The position numbers and the translations under genes were made by a program. A stretch of 64,000 nt of DNA, taken from contig CAUWAG010000007.1 of NCBI GenBank assembly GCA_963556695.1, forward strand, positions 3,906,001-3,970,000. Direction: 5' to 3'. Positions 58,639-64,000 of the stretch are shown piece after piece (position 1 is the first letter of the stretch; every line of letters starts with the position of its first letter). The notes beneath the pieces were generated by a model. It was given only the letters and a program-made list of their open reading frames with translations, made no database searches and was not told the origin of the DNA. The stretch is from Anthostomella pinea (lineage: Eukaryota; Ascomycota; Sordariomycetes; Xylariales; Xylariaceae).

Positions 58639-60216
58639 ATGGCACCCTTCCACGACAGGCCCCCAAACACGCCAGTGGCCGTCTCAAAGACGACTATTGG
58701 CGGCATGTTCAAATCCCCAGTCCCTAAAAGAACACATGACCCGGCAACCCCAAGCAGGCTCCGCCAGGCACTGCTTGACGACATCAACAGCAGCCCGTCA
58801 CAGGTCTCTGAGGCTGACTTCACCACTGTTTCCCCTCTGAAAGGAAAATCCCGAAATATCAATAATAGCAGCACCATTGATATGGAATCACCTCAGTCAA
58901 GCGAAATCCTTACAGACCAAGTCATTAGAGGTGATATAAGGAACAAAATCTCCTCTTCAGAGTGCCAGGACCAAGTTGCCAAAATACTGGCTAAAGACAA
59001 GCATCTCTATGAAGCCAGGATGACAATGTTTCAGGAGTGTGCTGCAGCAGTCGATAAGACACTTGAGAAAGCTGGAACCGAATTATACTCTCATGCCAAG
59101 GAGTTCAGCGCTTTCTTCTCTAAATGTCTGAATAAGTGGCTGGAAACCCGAGATCTGACCACAAGAAAGGCCACTTCTGGTGGGGTAGAAATAGGGAAGC
59201 CCACCATGACCTTTGCCCAAGCTGTCTCCTCTGGCCAACAACAGCATCCATGGACAGTCAACACTACCATGAAGAAAACACAGCCTAGTGCCCTCATCAC
59301 TATCAACCAATTGAAGAGGAAGCAGGATGATCTCCGGGTCTTTGTCCGCATAGATAATAGCCACCTTGAGCCTTATGGAATTAAGTCTACACTAAACAGA
59401 AGACTTAAGCTCCACCCTCAGGAGCTTAGAGAAGTGACACGTTGTCCTTCTGGTTTTACCTTACACCCAAGGGACAAGCCAACTCAGGCTAAGCTTCTGG
59501 CTTCCCAAGAAGAAATTGCCGACATTCTCAAGGCACAAAAGATTGAGACCCACACAGTCTGGCACCATTACAAGGTCGATGGATGTCCAAGAAAGGTCAT
59601 CAGTGCAGAAGGGTTCACAATCGATATTACCGACACTGCAGTTGCTGATGAAGTTAAAGCTCAAACAGGCAACAGATCTTTGAGGTGCATACTCTCAAAG
59701 AACACGATTAATTCTAATCCAGAAACCACGTGGATAATCTCTCTGCCCAGTGCAGTTAAGAAACCATTCACGCTTTTTGCCCACTCAATGACCTCAAGGC
59801 ATATTCAATACACCCCCAAGGTTCATCAGTGTGCAAGCTGCTTCAGATACCATGGTAGAAATTACCGATGCGAAAAGCAAGTATGTGCACACTGCGCCAA
59901 TACAGTACACCAGGGGGAGTGCGAAAAACCAATCCCAAAGTGTGTCAACTGCAAAGGACCTCATGCTGCCAACTTCGACAAATGCCCTGCACGCCCCAAG
60001 GTTGTGAAAGGCATCATCCATAAGCACATATGGGAGCAAATCCAGGAAATAAGGCTGGCTGGAGAAAGAGCCAGATCCAAGGCCTTTAATGAAACAGGCA
60101 GAAACCAAGCTGGGTCAACACCCAACAACAATAACAAAGACATCACAATGCAAATCGACACAACAGATACAACTCATCCCAGAGATGCCGATACCATTGT
60201 TATCAGTCAATGTTAG
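58639..60216 (+). CDS. LINE copy 2 ORF1 (gag-like, zinc knuckles), intact
   Basis: First ATG at 58639 (MAPFHDRPPNTPVAVSKTT), 525 codons to TAG at 60214-60216. The N-terminal half is Ser/Lys-rich with a helical segment (KILAKDKHLYEARMTMFQ). The middle has the conserved VFVRIDNSHLEPYGIKSTL fold, and the C terminus carries CASCFRYHGRNYRC, CAHCANTVHQGEC and CVNCKGPHAANFDKC. It binds element RNA by family role. The only undamaged LINE ORF in the window. Confidence 0.88.
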   Translation: MAPFHDRPPNTPVAVSKTTIGGMFKSPVPKRTHDPATPSRLRQALLDDINSSPSQVSEADFTTVSPLKGKSRNINNSSTIDMESPQSSEILTDQVIRGDIRNKISSSECQDQVAKILAKDKHLYEARMTMFQECAAAVDKTLEKAGTELYSHAKEFSAFFSKCLNKWLETRDLTTRKATSGGVEIGKPTMTFAQAVSSGQQQHPWTVNTTMKKTQPSALITINQLKRKQDDLRVFVRIDNSHLEPYGIKSTLNRRLKLHPQELREVTRCPSGFTLHPRDKPTQAKLLASQEEIADILKAQKIETHTVWHHYKVDGCPRKVISAEGFTIDITDTAVADEVKAQTGNRSLRCILSKNTINSNPETTWIISLPSAVKKPFTLFAHSMTSRHIQYTPKVHQCASCFRYHGRNYRCEKQVCAHCANTVHQGECEKPIPKCVNCKGPHAANFDKCPARPKVVKGIIHKHIWEQIQEIRLAGERARSKAFNETGRNQAGSTPNNNNKDITMQIDTTDTTHPRDADTIVISQC

Positions 60217-60496
60217 GTACATCAAACAAAACACATCGACACGGGCATCTAGTTATCCATTTTGTGAATACAACAGGAGGACAAAAAAGTGTAGGCCCTA
60301 CAGAGTTAGCCATCAACCTGGCTGACTACAAAGGAGAACAAGCAGACATCATTCTGATGCAAGAGCCCTGGGTTGGCATACCACCAGGCAGGAGAATGGG
60401 AGTAAAGACATACCCCAATTACGATATATACTCCCCAGTGGATTCCTGGGACAGCGACAGTACACGGCCCAGATCTCTCATCTATGTGGGAAAACA
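60210..60496 (+). pseudogene. LINE copy 2 ORF2, 5' piece (endonuclease start)
   Basis: MLGTSNKTHRHGHLVIHF, later YKGEQADIILMQEPWVGIP, then an immediate junction with the nested LINE. The matching continuation (KHLQADQLRPYATRDITWV, GDFNAGDISWDSSNPG) lies at 61294-61528. Confidence 0.88.
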
Positions 60497-61293
60497 GGCT
60501 TAATGGGACTCCACCCGAGACATCACAGAACATTTTTCTACGGTTTCAAGAACTTGCCACAGCACACACTCCTGGAGTGACCGTCAAGTGGATTCCTGGA
60601 CACAGAGATATTGATGGTAATGAGGCTGCTGACATACTAGCAAAAGAGGGCGCCATGCTAGAAACAGACACAACAAACCTTCCCACAATCTCTTGGGTCA
60701 AGAGAGATCTCAAGAGAAAGGGCAAGAAAGAGTTCAATCAATGGTGGAAAGACCAATCAGAACCTAGGTATCAAGAAGTATACTCACATGCAGTAACTGA
60801 AAGAGGCCTTATATCTTTTAAGAGGAGCACTCTACACAGACTTCTAGCGGCCAGATCTGAACATGGCGACTTTGCCAGATACCACGAACGCTTTGGGCAT
60901 ACAGACTCGAACAACCACTGCAGCTGTGGTGAAAAGAAAGCACCACAACACATTTTCTTTTGTAGGAGGCTGGGGAAAAATCGGTTGTTGCCTAGGTACT
61001 CGCCTAGGACAGCCTGTTTACAATACTTAGGAGAGAGGAGCACAGAATGGGCAAAATTCGTGGAGAAGAGCAAGTTCTTTTTAACAATCTGCCCCCGATA
61101 GATAACCTTCCTTGAAGGACCAGATGGATGACCCCAAGGTCATACCGCCGCAACAACGGGGATGGGCCCGTAAGCGGGACTGACTGTACTTATTATCTTG
61201 AGACCTCCACAACCCTGCGATGCAGAGGCTCTGGGAGGCGTGGTTTGCACTACTGAGGAGCTACCCCCACGTTAAATACAAAACAAACAAACA
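60497..61293 (+). mobile_element. Nested, 5'-truncated LINE with 14-bp TSD
   Basis: Begins GGCTTAATGGGACTCCACC, equivalent to about 6075 of copy 1, and runs to the A-rich tail. The 14 bases TATGTGGGAAAACA flank it at 60483-60496 and 61294-61307. The C-terminal frame is open here (TGG where copy 1 has TAG) to CPR at 61100. Confidence 0.93.
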
Positions 61294-61574
61294 TATGTGG
61301 GAAAACACCTTCAAGCGGATCAACTTCGGCCCTATGCTACACGAGACATCACCTGGGTCAAGGTACATGGCATCACATTTGCCAGTGTCTACCGGCCATG
61401 TGACAACCCACAGGAAGTGGATAATATTCTGGAAGTATGGACTCCACCTTTTGGCTGCGTTATAGCTGGAGATTTCAATGCTGGCGACATATCCTGGGAC
61501 TCAAGCAATCCAGGATATCATGGTGGTGAGGGGGTGGGGCATGGTACAAGATCATAACGGCAGTATGTCCTGTG

Positions 61575-61660
61575 CAAACTCCCTCCCACAGAACTCCCTC
61601 TCACAGAACTCCCTCCCACAGAACTCCCTCCCACAGAACTCCCTCCCACAGAACTCCCTT
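61575..61660 (+). repeat. 15-bp minisatellite (CACAGAACTCCCTCC)
   Basis: Five to six nearly perfect copies just after the broken end of LINE copy 2; in the plus frame they spell repeated QNSLP. Origin unclear; it could belong to the internal part of the LTR-A element. Confidence 0.85.
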
Positions 61661-61831
61661 CAACAGATGCCTTTTGAATGTAAGGTCTAGGAACGGTCTA
61701 AAGGAGGCTGTCCCGAGGAGGCTGCCATAACACCAGAGACAATCACCATTCGCTCCACCCCCTACATCTTAATGCGCCTACCAGAAGGGCCAGTCACCTC
61801 GTCTACAGACACCCCCTTACAATTACCTCGT
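61661..61831. other. Unassigned segment before LTR-A
   Basis: Possible 3' internal remnant of an LTR element; no polypurine tract is clear. Confidence 0.3.
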
Positions 61832-62365
61832 TGTTACGAACCAACGAACCACCGTAGACCCGTTGGCAGGCCCGAAGGGAAGGCAACCTACGGAGAGGGC
61901 CAATGGGAACACAGGCACGATACGGGACAACGCATGGTATCCGATCACGTGATCTAGAGGATTGGGGTCACGTGATCAGGCTTTGCTCACGTCTGCTCAG
62001 TGAGCAAAAGTGAGTTGCTCACTCCAGCTCAGTGAGCAGAAGAGAGCTGCTTACTTCGGATCAGTGAGCAGCAGTGAGCACACCTCATCAGTGAGGGAGA
62101 GATTGGATATATAAGGATGGACATTTCCTAGCTAGAACAGATAGACAGTCTCTACCTCAGTGATCAATCTAAGCATCTTAGCCAATCCTAAGGTGGGAGA
62201 AACCTCCTGACGACTCGACTATTCAGTGAACCCCGGTTCAGACCAAGCCCCAGCATCTGAGTGTCTTCTAGTTGACAGAAGCCTCTATCGTCTTTTGTGT
62301 TGACTTACCTCAGGACATAAACCCTATAAAACCCTTTAGCCTTATAAGTTAGACGGCTCGTCACA
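61832..62365 (+). mobile_element. LTR, family A (534 bp), no TSD seen
   Basis: TGTTACGAACCAACG...GGCTCGTCACA; same family as 10498-11202 (reverse). The flanking pentamers CTCGT and GTAAT differ, so this may be one end of a decayed full element or a recombinant. It contains two CACGTG palindromes (GATCACGTGATC near 61946 and TCACGTGATC near 61970), tandem GTGAGCA words (61990-62095), a TATATAAGG box near 62110 and a likely transcript region after it. Confidence 0.82.
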
Positions 62366-63419
62366 GTAATCTTTTAATTAAATAATATTTAGTTATTTAA
62401 GAGATTTAAACATAACTAGATAAATAAGAGTAATAAATATATTTACATCTGTTTTAATAAGAATTACGGTTATTTAAAAGTAACTAGATTTTGCAAGTTC
62501 ATTGATAAATTTGCGAGTTAAAGACCTCGCCTAACCCCAGGTTAACCACGTTATTAGTCTAGGCGGGTAACTCATAAAGCCCTGCCCGAGCCCCGTCCGC
62601 AGTACCAGATCATGTTCCTATCGCAAATAAAACAGACGTCATCACCGAGCCGAGCCGCTTCGGTGCCCAGGCCCAAGATTCAAGCGAAGCAGATAAGCCG
62701 TGGCAAGACACGGCACGAATTGCTTTCCCTGGTAGGAAAGCCACCCACAAGTTGAAATAACTTTTGCGTGGGCGCGGGCGCGGCACGCGGCTGTGATGGG
62801 GCATCACGAAGGTGAGCCGTTACCTTGTATTTCCCCACAGCTATTTCCTGTATTTGGTCCTGTCTGGTTGACAGGCCTGAGGCGGCTCTTGACGTCAGGA
62901 GATAATGGTCGTTCCTGAGGCGAACCGCGGTTGCCGCGTAGATGGTCCATCGGCCAGCCCGCGGCAGGATCGAGGCCCCTGGTCTGTCTTTACCACTTTG
63001 CTGGAATGGACTTGGTACCTGGTAATGATTTGGTAGCAGGCCATGATAGAGAGCGAGTAATATCATAATGAGATTACGACATGTACCACGCTTGGTATGT
63101 TTCATGATCACGTGCGTGGACTACATGGTCTTGTTGGGGTCTAATATGTGCGCGATGGTCAGCATACCGCTGTACTATCCGCAGATAGAGCACCCTTAAC
63201 TCATGATTCATGTCGAATGATGTCCGCCGGAAACGACGGGCTTGTATCTTGCTAAGGGAACCTCGCGTACTGAACCACCTCTCGTGAGCTGGGTGTATGG
63301 ATTATGAGGACAGCGTTCTATATATATATATATCAACTCTGATATTCTCACATTGCCTGTAGCCGCACTGTAAGCAATACTTACAAAAACGATTGCTCGT
63401 AGGTAGGGGGAACTCTCAA
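62366..63419. other. Noncoding; AT-rich start, unknown remainder
   Basis: 62370-62520 is AT-rich and RIP-like. 62610-63110 has an open minus frame (GRWTIYAATAVRLRNDHYLL...) without recognised motifs. A (TA)n run at 63319-63332. Confidence 0.35.
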
Positions 63420-63620
63420 GTACTCTGATACTTGATTGATTGATTGATTGATTGATTTTATCGTGGGTGCAGTCCTTTAACAGGGCAAACCACGCCTCCC
63501 AGAGCCATTGCATCGCAAGGTTGTAGAGGTGTCAGTCTAGACACATTCAGATCCGCGCACGAGCCCATCCTCGTTGTAGCGGTACCAACCTGGAGTGTCC
63601 AGATGGTTTTTAGTCAATAT
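63420..63620 (-). mobile_element. LINE 3'-UTR fragment, related subfamily, (TTGA)n tail
   Basis: The reverse complement resembles the 3' UTR of the other LINEs (GCAAACCACGCCTCCCAGAGCC on the plus strand, then GTTGTAGAGGT and GAGCCCATCCTCGTTG), but is diverged and ends in tandem TTGA units (63432-63455) instead of the ACAAAC tail. No ORF2 coding left. Confidence 0.7.
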
Positions 63621-63870
63621 TCAATCACGATTCTGTCAGAAAAACCTCCTGTCCAGTGACAAGCGACCCAGTGGACCTCAGTCCTCTGGTGTACACATCG
63701 TTCCAGTACCCGTGCCATGCCCCACTTTATTCAGGATTCGCCCGGGCTCACCAGCTAAAGCTGGTGCTGGACACCAAAACACCCAGATCACCAAAACACC
63801 CAGTTTTTCAACCATTCCCTCTAGATCACACTTTTCTTCAGCAGCTTCAAAGCATATTCAATTCGGTAAA

Positions 63871-64000
63871 ATGGAAGCACGCTTGCAGGAAGCTGTCCAG
63901 CATATTAGAACCCATTCCAGTTCGAAAGTCGCCACAGTAGCCCGCAAATTTGGCGTATCTCGCGATCATTTTCGACACCGTCTCAAGGGCCGTCCAACAA
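63871..64000 (+). CDS. pogo-type transposase, N terminus (runs off right edge)
   Basis: ATG at 63871: MEARLQEAVQHIRTHSSSK, then VATVARKFGVSRDHFRHRLKGRPT. The psq-like helix-turn-helix VARKFGVSRxxxRxRLKG is typical of pogo/Fot1 transposases. This family is distinct from the element at 52.3-54.3 kb by its N terminus. Repeated ACCAAAACACCCAG words at 63773-63805 may belong to its terminal repeat. Confidence 0.75.
   Translation, partial: MEARLQEAVQHIRTHSSSKVATVARKFGVSRDHFRHRLKGRPT

Larger units (their letters stand above)
58511..61528 (+). mobile_element. LINE copy 2, interrupted by a nested LINE, 3' end lost
   Basis: Same family as 1278-6872; the shared 5' end begins AAAAACAACTATTTTTC. ORF1 is intact. 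ORF2 starts at 60210, is interrupted at 60496 by a younger 5'-truncated LINE (60497-61293), resumes at 61294, and ends abruptly at 61528 (GGATATCATGGTGGTG), where copy 1 continues with reverse transcriptase. Confidence 0.9.

Overview
This is a window of filamentous ascomycete DNA. The splice signals (GTANGT donors, CTNAC branch sites, introns of about 45-170 nt), the highly reducing polyketide synthase, the Tad/I-like LINEs and the pogo-type elements all fit this, and Eurotiales (Aspergillus or Penicillium type) is my best guess. No prokaryotic features, CRISPR, rRNA or convincing tRNA were seen. Most genes are split by introns. The gene models below were joined by hand from conserved protein context and consensus splice sites, so exon edges are proposals.

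Left flank (1-15.4 kb): transposon-rich, decayed DNA. A 5.6-kb LINE (1278-6872) sits inside a minus-strand gene of unknown function, with a 17-bp target duplication on both sides. Next come remnants of a SET-domain gene, a SAM-like gene and a C2H2 zinc-finger gene, three solo-LTR-like insertions (one nested in another), and one apparently intact small secreted-protein gene (13087-14169).

Centre (15.4-44.2 kb): a probable secondary-metabolite cluster. It holds a highly reducing PKS (KS-AT-DH-degenerate MT-ER-KR-ACP, 15426-23437, minus), a divergently transcribed AYR1-like short-chain reductase (24148-25562), a cupin (25896-26631), a classical SDR (27529-28574), a secreted berberine-bridge-type FAD oxidase (28953-30687), a second, retinol-dehydrogenase-like SDR (31711-32864), a 7-TM rhodopsin/SAT4-like membrane protein (35480-36995) and two P450s (37744-39559, 42156-44172). 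A plausible route is that the PKS makes an unmethylated reduced chain, which SDRs, the FAD oxidase and P450s then oxidise and reshape. The product is not assignable from sequence alone. No thioesterase, transporter or Zn2Cys6 regulator was found in the cluster. A very AT-rich block (33.9-34.86 kb) lies inside it.

Right flank (44.6-64 kb): a tandem-repeat protein, a small secreted protein and an intact C2H2 zinc-finger gene. After these the DNA again turns to wreckage: a third copy of a dispersed degenerate ORF, a NACHT-type P-loop fragment, a Cys-rich small gene, a truncated LINE, a complete pogo-like element with TIRs and a TA duplication, a DUF3723-like pseudogene, a large pseudogene split by a solo LTR whose removal restores the frame, a second LINE carrying a younger LINE copy nested in it, another LTR, and the start of another pogo-type transposase running off the right edge.
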